NCBI RefSeq assembly: GCF_000400365.1
Contig: NZ_BAOG01000019.1
Location: 1 to 62,957, forward strand
Source: Vibrio jasicida CAIM 1864 = LMG 25398
GTDB lineage: Bacteria; Pseudomonadota; Gammaproteobacteria; Enterobacterales; Vibrionaceae
Direction: 5' to 3'
DNA: 62,957 nt
This document shows, one piece after another, positions 16,736 through 25,193 of the stretch. The notes beneath the pieces are model-generated. The model made no database searches. It was not told where the DNA came from and saw nothing but the letters and a program-made list of their open reading frames with translations. Both the position numbers and the translations under genes were made by a program. Numbering within the stretch: the first letter of the stretch is position 1; each line of letters begins with the position of its first letter.

Positions 16736-17834
16736 ATGTTTGAAATCAATCCAATTAAAAACCGTCTTCAGGACGTGTCTGAGCGCACGAATGTCCTGAG
16801 GGGGTATCTTTGACTATGACGCAAAGAAAGAGCGTCTAGAAGAAGTCAACGCAGAACTTGAACAACCAGATGTATGGAACGAGCCAGAGCGTGCGCAAGC
16901 ACTAGGTAAAGAACGTGCATCTCTAGAAGCGGTTGTTGAAACTATCGTTCAACTAGAACAAGGTGTAGAAGACGTTGATGGTCTTCTAGAGCTTGCGGTT
17001 GAAGAAGAAGATCAAGAAACGTTTGACGAAATCGAACCAGAACTTGCTGAGTTGGAACAGAAGCTAGAACAGCTTGAATTCCGTCGTATGTTCTCTGGCG
17101 ACCACGACAGCTCTGATTGCTACATTGACTTGCAAGCAGGCTCAGGTGGTACCGAGGCACAAGACTGGACCAACATGATGCTACGTATGTACCTGCGTTG
17201 GGCTGAAGCAAAAGGCTTCAAGGCAGAGGTTATCGAAGTATCTGAAGGTGAAGTTGCCGGCCTTAAAGGCGCGACAGTTAAGATTTCTGGTGAGTACGCT
17301 TACGGTTGGCTACGTACGGAAACAGGTGTTCACCGCCTAGTACGTAAATCGCCATTCGATTCAGGCGGCCGTCGTCATACGTCATTTGCTTCTGCGTTCA
17401 TCTACCCTGAGATTGATGAAAACATTGCTATCGACATTAACCCTTCTGACCTACGTATCGATGTTTACCGAGCGTCAGGTGCAGGTGGTCAGCACGTCAA
17501 CACGACTGAATCTGCGGTACGTATTACACACGTTCCAACGAACACCGTTGTGCAATGTCAGAATGACCGTTCTCAACATAAGAACAAAGATCAGGCAATG
17601 AAACAGCTTCGAGCGAAGCTATTTGAGCTTGAATTGCAAAAGCAAAACGCGGAAAAACAAGCTAATGAAGACGCTAAGTCTGACATTGGCTGGGGTAGCC
17701 AGATCCGTTCTTACGTATTGGATGACTCACGCATTAAAGACCTCCGTACGGGCGTTGAAAACCGCAATACTCAAGCGGTTCTTGATGGCGATCTGGACAA
17801 ATTTATTGAAGCTAGCCTGAAATCAGGTCTATAA
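16736..17834 (+). CDS. prfB: Peptide chain release factor 2 with programmed +1 frameshift
   Basis: RF2 reads UGA and UAA. Translation starts at ATG 16736. After 25 codons an in-frame TGA (16811-16813) is bypassed by a +1 shift on CTT, so the product is join(16736..16810, 16812..17834), 365 aa. The tripeptide anticodon motif SPF is in KSPFDSGG and the catalytic GGQ is in [12 protein letters not shown]. The low-RF2 autoregulation is classical. The gene is followed by lysS with a 35-bp gap, as in E. coli. Confidence 0.97.
16799..16814 (+). promoter_or_regulatory. prfB programmed frameshift site
   Basis: AGGGGG (internal Shine-Dalgarno), TAT, then slippery CTT followed by TGA C. Spacing is identical to the E. 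coli recoding signal. Confidence 0.97.
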
Positions 17835-17869
17835 AGCTTTTCACCGACAAAAAACAGGATACATCGAAA

Positions 17870-19402
17870 ATGACTGATGCTGTTCAAAACGAAACTGTAC
17901 AAGAAGCCTCTGCACAAGAAGAGAACAAGCTAATTGCTGAACGCCGCGCTAAACTGGATGCAATCCGAAAGAGCTGCAAAGCGAACGGCCATCCAAACGA
18001 CTTCCGTCGTGACGCACTAGCGGGCGACCTTCAGAAAGAGTTCGGTGAAAAGACGAAGGAAGAGCTAGAAGAGCTTAACCACGTAGTAGCAATTGCTGGC
18101 CGTATCATGGCTAAACGTGGTCCATTCTTGGTAATTCAAGAAACTTCTGGCCGTATCCAAGCTTACGCTGACAAAGCGGTACAAAAAGTACTGAAAGACC
18201 AATACCAAGGCCTAGATATCGGTGACATCATCGGTGTGAAAGGTGCACTTCACAAGTCTGGTAAAGGTGACCTATACGTGAACATGGAAGAGTACGAGTT
18301 GCTAACCAAAGCACTACGTCCACTTCCAGAGAAGTTTCACGGTCTAACTGACCAAGAGATGCGTTACCGTCAACGTTACGTTGACCTAATCGTTAACGAA
18401 GATTCTCGTCAAGCGTTCGTAGTACGTTCTAAAGTAATGTCTGCAATCCGTAACTTCATGATCTCTAAACAGTTCATGGAAGTTGAAACGCCAATGATGC
18501 ACGTTATCCCTGGCGGTGCGAGTGCGCGTCCATTCATCACGCACCACAACGCACTAGACATGCCAATGTACCTACGTATTGCGCCAGAGCTATACCTGAA
18601 GCGTCTAGTCGTTGGTGGTTTCGATCGCGTATTTGAAATCAACCGTAACTTCCGTAACGAAGGTCTTTCTCCACGTCACAACCCTGAATTCACAATGATG
18701 GAATTCTACATGGCGTACGCTGACTACAAAGATCTGATGGACCTAACTGAAGAACTACTAAGCTCTATCGCACTAGAAGTTCTAGGTTCAACATCAATGC
18801 CTTACGGTGAAGATACAGTAGAGTTCGGTGGCACTTACACTCGCATGAGCATGTTCGAAGCAATCAAGCACTACAACCCAGATCACGCGCAAATCCAAGC
18901 GCTAACAGAAGAAGACATTCAAAACCGTGACCTAATGGTTTCTATCGCGAAATCTGTTCACGTTGAAGTGGAATCTTTCTGGACATGTGGTCAGCTTCTA
19001 GAAGAGATCTTCGGCGAAACTGCAGAACCTAAGCTAATGCAGCCAACGTTCATCACTGGTTACCCAGCGGATATCTCTCCACTGGCTCGTCGTAGCGATG
19101 ACAACCCATTCTTCACAGACCGCTTTGAATTCTTCATCGGTGGCCGTGAAGTTGCGAACGGCTTCTCAGAGCTTAACGATGCAGAAGACCAAGATGCGCG
19201 CTTTAAAGCACAGGTTGAAGCGAAAGAATCTGGTGATGATGAAGCAATGTTCTACGATGCAGACTACATTACTGCTCTAGAGCACGGCCTACCACCAACA
19301 GCAGGTCAAGGTATCGGTATCGACCGTCTAGTTATGCTATTGACTAACACGCACACAATCCGTGACGTGATCCTATTCCCAGCGATGCGCCCACAAGCGT
19401 AA
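17870..19402 (+). CDS. lysS: Lysyl-tRNA synthetase, class II
   Basis: Charges tRNA-Lys. The 510-aa protein has an N-terminal OB-fold anticodon domain (about 60-170) and a class II catalytic core. Motif 2 is [17 protein letters not shown] and motif 3 is [10 protein letters not shown]. The [13 protein letters not shown] block is LysS-typical. It follows prfB in one transcription unit and ends at a UUCG-loop terminator. Confidence 0.97.
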   Translation: MTDAVQNETVQEASAQEENKLIAERRAKLDAIRKSCKANGHPNDFRRDALAGDLQKEFGEKTKEELEELNHVVAIAGRIMAKRGPFLVIQETSGRIQAYADKAVQKVLKDQYQGLDIGDIIGVKGALHKSGKGDLYVNMEEYELLTKALRPLPEKFHGLTDQEMRYRQRYVDLIVNEDSRQAFVVRSKVMSAIRNFMISKQFMEVETPMMHVIPGGASARPFITHHNALDMPMYLRIAPELYLKRLVVGGFDRVFEINRNFRNEGLSPRHNPEFTMMEFYMAYADYKDLMDLTEELLSSIALEVLGSTSMPYGEDTVEFGGTYTRMSMFEAIKHYNPDHAQIQALTEEDIQNRDLMVSIAKSVHVEVESFWTCGQLLEEIFGETAEPKLMQPTFITGYPADISPLARRSDDNPFFTDRFEFFIGGREVANGFSELNDAEDQDARFKAQVEAKESGDDEAMFYDADYITALEHGLPPTAGQGIGIDRLVMLLTNTHTIRDVILFPAMRPQA

Positions 19403-19418
19403 TCTCCTCGCTGAGCCA

Positions 19419-19446
19419 TAAAAAACCACCTTCGGGTGGTTTTTTT
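19419..19446 (+). terminator. Terminator after lysS
   Basis: AAAAACCACC-TTCG-GGTGGTTTTTT, with a stable UUCG tetraloop. Confidence 0.92.
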
Positions 19447-19647
19447 GTATCTTTAATTTGAACAAATTCAACTATTTGCATTTGAGGTCGGATAGGAGTA
19501 GTAAATAAGTATTCGCGAAATCTCAATCTGTTGCATAGTCTTAATATTGAGACAGACTTCGTCAGGCGTAGTCTCGATAATGTTACCCGTTCGCAAAGTT
19601 GGGTTTGTGGCGCGAAATTTCAATCAACAATCAATAAGGGTTAGAGA

Positions 19648-20982
19648 ATGGCTGGGCAGTTTAAGATGGATTCCATTCCGGGATCGCTAGTCGTAGTTGG
19701 CGGTACTTATGAACCTTGGTTATCAGTACTAGAACAAGTGGGATGGAAGTGTCACCAAGTGGGTGACTTACGTAAAGCCAACACATTGTTAGAAGATATT
19801 GGACCATGCATCGGTATAGTTGACCTCAGCCATGATGAGTTCAGTCTTAATGGTTTAGCGAACTTAGTGAGTTCTCATAAACACGTTCGTTGGTTGGCGT
19901 TCATCCGCGAATCTCAACTTGGTACTGACACCATCTGCCAGTTCATCGTGAACTTCTGTATCGACTTCTTTACTGCACCAATCCCAGATGCGCAGCTATT
20001 GAGCACGATTGGTCACCAATTGGGTATGCTTAAGCTTGAAAAGAAAGTTTGGCCAAGTTTTGGTAACAGTTTAGATATGGGGTTGATTGGTGAGTCAATT
20101 CCAATGAAGCGCCTGCGTGACCAAGTTAAGCGTATCGGTCCAACAGACGTGAGTATTCTTATTTACGGTGAAAGCGGCACGGGTAAAGAGGCTGTCGCTC
20201 GTGCAATTCACAAAGTGTCGTCACGTTCACATAAGCCGTTCCTATCGATTAACTGTCGTGCACTTAACGAGCAACGTTTCCAAGCCGAAGTATTTGGGAT
20301 TGAGGCGGAAGAAGAGATGGGACCAAGCCTGCTAGAGCAAGCTGATGGCGGCACCGTTTTATTCAATGACATTCTAACCATCTCAAAAGAGCAACAGATG
20401 AACCTGCTACGCTTCCTGCAAGAAGGGACGATTGAAACACGTGATGGCGCGAAGAACGTCAATGTACGGGTTCTTGCCGCTAACTCGTCTGATGTAGAGA
20501 AAGCACTCATTGACGGAGACTTCAATGAAGAGCTTTACCACTACATTAATGTACTGCGTATCAACGTACCAAGCTTGAAAGAGCGCGCAAGTGACATCGC
20601 TTTGTTGGCGCGTTTCTACCTGCAGGAGTTCTCTAAAGAGTACAACTCACAGGCGAAGAGCTTTTCTGAAGATGCTTTGAAGGCTCTGACACGTTATTTC
20701 TGGCCAGGTAATGTCCGTGAGTTGATGAACCAAGTGAAACGCGCTGTACTGATGTCTGACAGCGTCATGATTGAAGAGCATCACCTAGACCTACCTCAAC
20801 GCAATGACTCAAAGCGCAGCTTGAAATCGATTCGTGAGAAGAGTGAACGAGATGCGTTGCTGGTGGTATTAGAGTCGCATTCTGGTCAAGTATCGAATGC
20901 CGCAAAAGAGCTTGGTGTGTCACGTGCGACCATGTATCGATTACTGAACAAACACAACTTGATTACAGAGCAGACGGTATAA
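19648..20982 (+). CDS. vpsR: VpsR-family c-di-GMP-responsive regulator
   Basis: An NtrC-type regulator that drives exopolysaccharide and biofilm genes in V. cholerae when bound to c-di-GMP. In 444 aa: a divergent receiver domain with Asp59 in IVDLSHDEF, an AAA+ domain with Walker A GESGTGKE (about 173-180) and a degenerate Walker B (GGTVLFNDI), and a Fis-type HTH at the end (VSNAAKELGVSRATMYRLL). The GAFTGA sigma-54 loop is absent, as in V. cholerae VpsR, which works with sigma-70. The position after prfB-lysS matches V. cholerae. Confidence 0.94.
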   Translation: MAGQFKMDSIPGSLVVVGGTYEPWLSVLEQVGWKCHQVGDLRKANTLLEDIGPCIGIVDLSHDEFSLNGLANLVSSHKHVRWLAFIRESQLGTDTICQFIVNFCIDFFTAPIPDAQLLSTIGHQLGMLKLEKKVWPSFGNSLDMGLIGESIPMKRLRDQVKRIGPTDVSILIYGESGTGKEAVARAIHKVSSRSHKPFLSINCRALNEQRFQAEVFGIEAEEEMGPSLLEQADGGTVLFNDILTISKEQQMNLLRFLQEGTIETRDGAKNVNVRVLAANSSDVEKALIDGDFNEELYHYINVLRINVPSLKERASDIALLARFYLQEFSKEYNSQAKSFSEDALKALTRYFWPGNVRELMNQVKRAVLMSDSVMIEEHHLDLPQRNDSKRSLKSIREKSERDALLVVLESHSGQVSNAAKELGVSRATMYRLLNKHNLITEQTV

Positions 20983-21003
20983 ACCCTCTATCTGACAGCA
21001 AGA

Positions 21004-21031
21004 TAAAAGGAGCGCAATGACGCTCCTTTTT
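21004..21031 (+). terminator. Terminator after vpsR
   Basis: AAAAGGAGCG-CAATGA-CGCTCCTTTTTT. Confidence 0.9.
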
Positions 21032-21226
21032 TGTGCGCAAATTCTAAATATTTATAAAACTCGAGTTTTTATATATTCCTTAGTTGAATATGTTATTCAA
21101 AAAACCATATGCAACCTTATTTTAGGCTAATGGTTTGTTTTTAAGCAAAAACACAAAAATGGTTTGATAAATATCCTCTGTTGCTTACAATTCAACCGTA
21201 ACTCAATGAGTTATACCACATCAATC

Positions 21227-21371
21227 ACGGATTAATTTTTAGCTAGGAGGCGCAAGATGAAACATTACGTTGTTAACACCACTGCTTGCGCTGATCGTAT
21301 GTCTGATGTTCGCTCAACCTTTGAAGCGATCAAACAAGATACTACTGGCTCATTAGATTAAATTAATCCGT
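21227..21371 (+). repeat. Inverted repeat bracketing a leader ORF
   Basis: ACGGATTAATTT (21227-21238) and AAATTAATCCGT (21360-21371) are perfect 12-bp complementary arms. They enclose the Shine-Dalgarno and all of the 34-aa ORF. The right arm overlaps its stop codon. Pairing would close a long RNA domain and bring the ORF ends together. Confidence 0.6.
21257..21361 (+). CDS. 34-aa leader ORF upstream of DUF1127 gene
   Basis: ATG 21257 is preceded by TAGGAGGC with good spacing. The peptide begins MKHYVVNTTACADRMSD and ends EAIKQDTTGSLD. It has no family I recognise and no run of one amino acid that would suggest attenuation. A DUF1127-like gene starts 129 bp downstream. The ORF may be a real small protein co-transcribed with it or a translated leader. 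Confidence 0.5.
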   Translation: MKHYVVNTTACADRMSDVRSTFEAIKQDTTGSLD

Positions 21372-21490
21372 AACCTACCTCTTATTACTAGGCTGCGGAA
21401 AAGTAGCGGCTTAGTCTCAACAGAGTCTTTCTGTTTAATTAGTCCACTATTTTTCCCTGTCGATTATTTATCGCTATTTGGAGAAAAATT

Positions 21491-21742
21491 ATGCGTCACT
21501 CTATCTATTTGAAACTGGCCACTGTGCTTTTAAAAGCCGATCTCAAACGTGAAGAAAAGCAATGGCAACGTATGGTCCGCCGTAATGCTCATCAAATCCC
21601 TTGGACAAATGAGCACTTGTTAAAAGACATTGGCTTAGATAAAGAAGGTCGTTCAAACCATGTCAGTGTGCCTGATGCTGTCAAAGTTGAACGCCGAGTT
21701 CGTCATCTACGTCGTGTTTTAACTGCGCGAATACCAACGTAA
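21491..21742 (+). CDS. DUF1127 domain-containing protein
   Basis: An 83-aa basic protein. The block WQRMVRRNAHQIPWTNEHLLKDIGLDKEG is a DUF1127-type motif (basic helix, then LL-x-DIGL). Members in other bacteria bind RNA or affect phosphate and carbon metabolism, but its role here is unknown. The start has GGAG 7 nt upstream. The Arg-rich C-terminus (ERRVRHLRRVLTARIPT) suggests nucleic-acid contact. Confidence 0.72.
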   Translation: MRHSIYLKLATVLLKADLKREEKQWQRMVRRNAHQIPWTNEHLLKDIGLDKEGRSNHVSVPDAVKVERRVRHLRRVLTARIPT

Positions 21743-21808
21743 TCAATAACCCAAGTGGAGCTCTCAATCATATCTATTCGGTTCAACTTGGGTTTAATTC
21801 GCCAATGC

Positions 21809-21845
21809 AAAGAGGCTGACCATTGTGGTCAGCCTCTTTGTTTTT
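21809..21845. terminator. Bidirectional terminator between DUF1127 gene and tas
   Basis: AAAGAGGCTGACCA-TTG-TGGTCAGCCTCTTT, a perfect 14-bp stem followed by GTTTTT. Confidence 0.9.
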
Positions 21846-21866
21846 AGTCTATTGGGAAGTGAAATA

Positions 21867-22901
21867 CTATGGGCATGGGTTCGAGTAAGTCGTACCAATC
21901 GCTTGGATATCATTTAGCAACGCTTCACTTAGGTGAACATCGATACTGTCGATATTGGATTTGAGCTGTTCTAGGTTAGTAGCGCCAATGATATTTGAAC
22001 CCACAAACGGGCGCTGATTGACGAAGGCAAGCGCCATTTGCGCAGGATCTAATCCATGGTCTCTCGCTAGGTTGACGTATGCTTCTGTCGCTTTAACACC
22101 TTGTGGTGTGAAGTAGCGAGCGAAGCGTTCCCAAACCGTGCAACGCGCACCTTCTGGTTTTGCTCCGTTGAGGTATTTACCGCTCAAACAACCAAATGCT
22201 AGTGGTGAATAAGCCAGTAGCTGAACGCCTTCGTAGTGGCTTATTTCAGACAAACCAACTTCGAAACTGCGATTAAGTAAGTTATATGGATTTTGGATTG
22301 AAACGATTCTTGGTAAGTCATGCTTTTCTGCCAAACGCAGCAGTGACATCACCCCCCACGGCGTTTCATTCGATACGCCGATATAACGCACTTTCCCAGC
22401 CTTAACTAGTTCAGTGAGCGCTTCCAACGTTTCAATCAGCGTGACTTCTTCTTGTTTGTCTGGGTAAGGATAGTTGAGTTGACCAAAGCAATTGGTTTGA
22501 CGTTGCGGCCAGTGCAGCTGGTACAGATCAACATAATCGGTTTGTAGGCGTTTAAGGCTGTCATCAATCGCAGTATGAATATGGCGACGGTTAAGGCTCA
22601 TGTTTTCACGAATGTATGGGACGTTGCGCGGACCAGCTACTTTAGTTGCTAAAACCACTTTCTCACGTTTACCACTTTTCGCTAACCAATTGCCAATGTA
22701 CTGCTCGGTGAGTCCTTGTGTCTCTGCTTTCGGTGGTACGGGATACATCTCGGCAGTATCGATGAAGTTCACCCCATGATCGAGGGCAAAGTCGAGCTGT
22801 TGAAAAGCTTCTTGTTCGGTATTTTGCTCACCAAACGTCATAGTGCCAAGGCAGATCTTACTGATCTCGAGTGATGAGTGCGGTAGTTTTGTATATTGCA
22901 T
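21867..22901 (-). CDS. tas: NADP(H)-dependent aldo-keto reductase (Tas-like)
   Basis: A cytoplasmic aldo-keto reductase, 344 aa, very similar throughout to E. coli Tas as I remember it. MQYTKLPHSSLEISKICLGT is the family start. The catalytic Asp and Tyr lie in FIDTAEMYPVPP, followed by Lys in VVLATKVAGP and His in LYQLHWPQR. The physiological substrate is unknown. In E. coli tas lies close to mutH, as here. Confidence 0.9.
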   Translation of the reverse strand: MQYTKLPHSSLEISKICLGTMTFGEQNTEQEAFQQLDFALDHGVNFIDTAEMYPVPPKAETQGLTEQYIGNWLAKSGKREKVVLATKVAGPRNVPYIRENMSLNRRHIHTAIDDSLKRLQTDYVDLYQLHWPQRQTNCFGQLNYPYPDKQEEVTLIETLEALTELVKAGKVRYIGVSNETPWGVMSLLRLAEKHDLPRIVSIQNPYNLLNRSFEVGLSEISHYEGVQLLAYSPLAFGCLSGKYLNGAKPEGARCTVWERFARYFTPQGVKATEAYVNLARDHGLDPAQMALAFVNQRPFVGSNIIGATNLEQLKSNIDSIDVHLSEALLNDIQAIGTTYSNPCP

Positions 22902-23055
22902 TTCACATCCTTGAAGAGTTACCGACTGAATAAGTTATTCCAATATAGGGGATTTTTAGTTGCTGTCGCAAATGATTTAAGTTTCGTTATGTAGTTAACT
23001 CGAAAGTTATCAATACGGTAACTAGACTTAAAGGATCTTGTAAAGGAGGTGCAAT

Positions 23056-23367
23056 ATGCAGAAGCATCAACTCGACATGTGGTTGCATGGCTATCACAAA
23101 GACTCCTATAAAACGCCTAAGGTCTTTGTGATTGGTTGTTCTGATGTCTCTGATTACCTATTAGCAGTGGAGTACAAACACCAACTTGAACCGATCAAAG
23201 ACGGTGAAGATCCGATTCATTTCGGCTCATTGGATCTGGTGAAAGAAGAACTGCTGAGGTTGGGGATAGATAAAGCTTATTTGAGGCTGCACAATGCTTA
23301 CGATGAGTTTGGCAGTGAAGGTACAGCCTCGTACTGTGATATTGAGTTGTCACTCGTGACGCACTGA
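23056..23367 (+). CDS. Small conserved Vibrio protein (DUF6482-like)
   Basis: A 103-aa protein starting MQKHQLDMWLHGYHKDSYK with a KVFVIGCSDVSDYLLAVEYKHQLEP core. I believe this is the DUF6482 family, function unknown. AAAGGAGG lies just before the ATG. It has no signal peptide. Its TGA ends at 23367 and the mutH stop on the other strand begins at 23368, so the two convergent genes abut with no spacer. Confidence 0.75.
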   Translation: MQKHQLDMWLHGYHKDSYKTPKVFVIGCSDVSDYLLAVEYKHQLEPIKDGEDPIHFGSLDLVKEELLRLGIDKAYLRLHNAYDEFGSEGTASYCDIELSLVTH

Positions 23368-24048
23368 TCATTCTGATTGGGCGTTGATGTAGTGTTTCAA
23401 TAATATCTGTTCGGTGAATTGTGTCCTAAGGTAGAAACCACGGGGCAGGGTTTTTATCGGTTTACCATTTGAGCTGTAAGCTTCAGTTAGTGCTTTTGCG
23501 TTTGCTGCTTTAGGTCGCAAGTGAAGCGCTTCTCCATGTCTGGCGGAAATTTGATCAAACTTACCCAACACGATCAATTCCATCAGTTCTTCCCAATCAT
23601 TTTTTAGAATTAACTCTTCTTCTTGATCGGGTGACCATATCAATGGGCTACCAACTCTTCGCTCTGCCAAAGGAATCTCGCGCTCGCCCTCTACAGGTAC
23701 CCACAGTACTCGTGACAGTTTGTTGCGAACGTGACTGGTTTCCCACGTGAGTCCCTGAACCCCAGTCAATGGAGCGACAGAGACAAACGTTGTCTCTAAT
23801 GGTCGACCTGAATAACTGATCGGAATGCTTTTTAGTTCGATCCCAAGCTTGGCAAAGTCTTGTTGCGGTTTGCTTCCTGCTGGCGCACCTAAATGCCATT
23901 CCAGTAATTGCCCAACCCAGCCTTTATCGCGTTTTAAGTTTTCAGGAACAGCCATTCCTGCCTCTTCGGCAAGCTCTGTAAAGCTTAAGCCCGCAATATC
24001 ATGTGCGCGCTCCATCAGTTCAGCTTCGGATTGTGGTTCTGGTTTCAT
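23368..24048 (-). CDS. mutH: DNA mismatch repair endonuclease MutH
   Basis: Nicks the unmethylated strand at hemimethylated GATC sites when activated by MutL. The 226-aa protein shows the restriction-enzyme-like core: Asp in [15 protein letters not shown] with the ELK motif as metal-binding and catalytic residues. MutH implies a Dam methylation system. Divergent rppH lies across a 617-bp spacer with origin-like features. Confidence 0.96.
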   Translation of the reverse strand: MKPEPQSEAELMERAHDIAGLSFTELAEEAGMAVPENLKRDKGWVGQLLEWHLGAPAGSKPQQDFAKLGIELKSIPISYSGRPLETTFVSVAPLTGVQGLTWETSHVRNKLSRVLWVPVEGEREIPLAERRVGSPLIWSPDQEEELILKNDWEELMELIVLGKFDQISARHGEALHLRPKAANAKALTEAYSSNGKPIKTLPRGFYLRTQFTEQILLKHYINAQSE

Positions 24049-24133
24049 AACGGCAATGTGATGAGGGAAAACGTTAGTCTACCAAATTTCATCAAAATCG
24101 ACTGTCCAAGATTTCACCGAGCTGGATTAAGAA

Positions 24134-24482
24134 TGATCAATTCATAACTTATCCACAGATTAGAAAGCCACCAATAGGATCTCCATGTGGGCTGGATGAA
24201 TAAACAGGGGTTTAAAGGTGGATTGAGACTTGATTTTATTGAGATGTCATGAAGTCCTACCTGTTCAATGTGGATAAATAACCGATTGAGCGATCTTTGA
24301 CCGATCTGTATTTGGTGAAAAGATCATCAGGAAAATAAAGATCGTTAAATCGCCATTTTTGGGTTTTATGTTTTTATAATCAATGTCTTATGTTTATTTT
24401 GTTTGTGGTTGGAAAATATTGCTTGTAATGGTTTTGAACAAAAATCTTTATTGATAATGATTTCTTCACAAAGTTATTCACA
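24134..24482. promoter_or_regulatory. DnaA-box/IHF/GATC cluster between mutH and rppH (DARS2-like)
   Basis: Contains perfect DnaA boxes TTATCCACA (24149-24157), TGTGGATAA (24269-24277, reverse) and TTATTCACA (24474-24482). An exact IHF consensus AATCAA-TGTC-TTA lies at 24378-24390. Six GATC sites fall between about 24134 and 24345. In E. coli the DnaA-reactivating sequence DARS2 lies in the intergenic region next to mutH and needs IHF and Fis. The equivalence is inferred from synteny and motif content, and the core box geometry was not verified. Confidence 0.6.
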
Positions 24483-24665
24483 GAAAAGGTGAATAAATGT
24501 GGGCTATGTCTCAATCTTGTGTTGATAAAATAATGTCTGTCTAAAAGATATCCAAAAAAGGCCAAAAGGTAATAAATCTTGCTCATATCACATCAGTAAG
24601 TTTGCTAGTAATGGGGATATGTGGAAAAATCACGGTAATAAAAAATTATTCATAGAGGTTAGCCG

Positions 24666-25184
24666 GTGATAGATGGCGATGGTTACCGACTTAATGTTGG
24701 TATTGTGATCTGTAATAACCATGGTCAGGTCTTCTGGGCTAAACGATACGGGCAACACTCATGGCAATTTCCACAAGGTGGGATTGACGAAGGTGAAACA
24801 CCTGAACAAGCCATGTTCAGGGAGTTATATGAAGAAGTCGGTCTGACGAAAAAAGACGTTAAGATCATCGCAACAAGTCGTCATTGGTTAAGATATAAGC
24901 TACCAAAGCGATTGGTGCGTTGGGACTCCAAGCCTGTTTGTATCGGCCAAAAACAGAAATGGTTTCTGCTGCGATTAGAATGCGATGAATCCCGCATCAA
25001 TATGCAGCGTGGGAAATCCCCTGAATTTGATGGTTGGCGCTGGGTAAGCTACTGGTATCCAGTTAGGCAAGTTGTTTCTTTTAAGCGAGACGTTTATCGT
25101 CGTGCGATGAAAGAGTTTGCATCTTTAGCCATGCCTTTTCGAGAGCGTAAGACGAAAGGGAAAAGAAAAAAGCAACGTAGATAG
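24666..25184 (+). CDS. rppH: RNA pyrophosphohydrolase RppH
   Basis: Removes pyrophosphate from 5'-triphosphate RNA, opening mRNA to RNase E decay. The 172-aa protein has the Nudix box around residues 38-60 ([12 protein letters not shown], then [10 protein letters not shown]). Start is GTG 24666 with AGAGGTTAGCC in front, giving [17 protein letters not shown] as in E. coli. The basic tail ([12 protein letters not shown]) is typical. It is co-directional with ptsP, 9 bp away, the same pairing as in E. coli. Confidence 0.96.
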
Positions 25185-25193
25185 AGGATCAAC

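Noticed and set aside
17052..17834. prfB as a 260-aa gene starting at 17052
   Set aside because: The upstream frame with the RF2 frameshift signal and ATG 16736 gives the full 365-aa protein, so the short version is an artefact.
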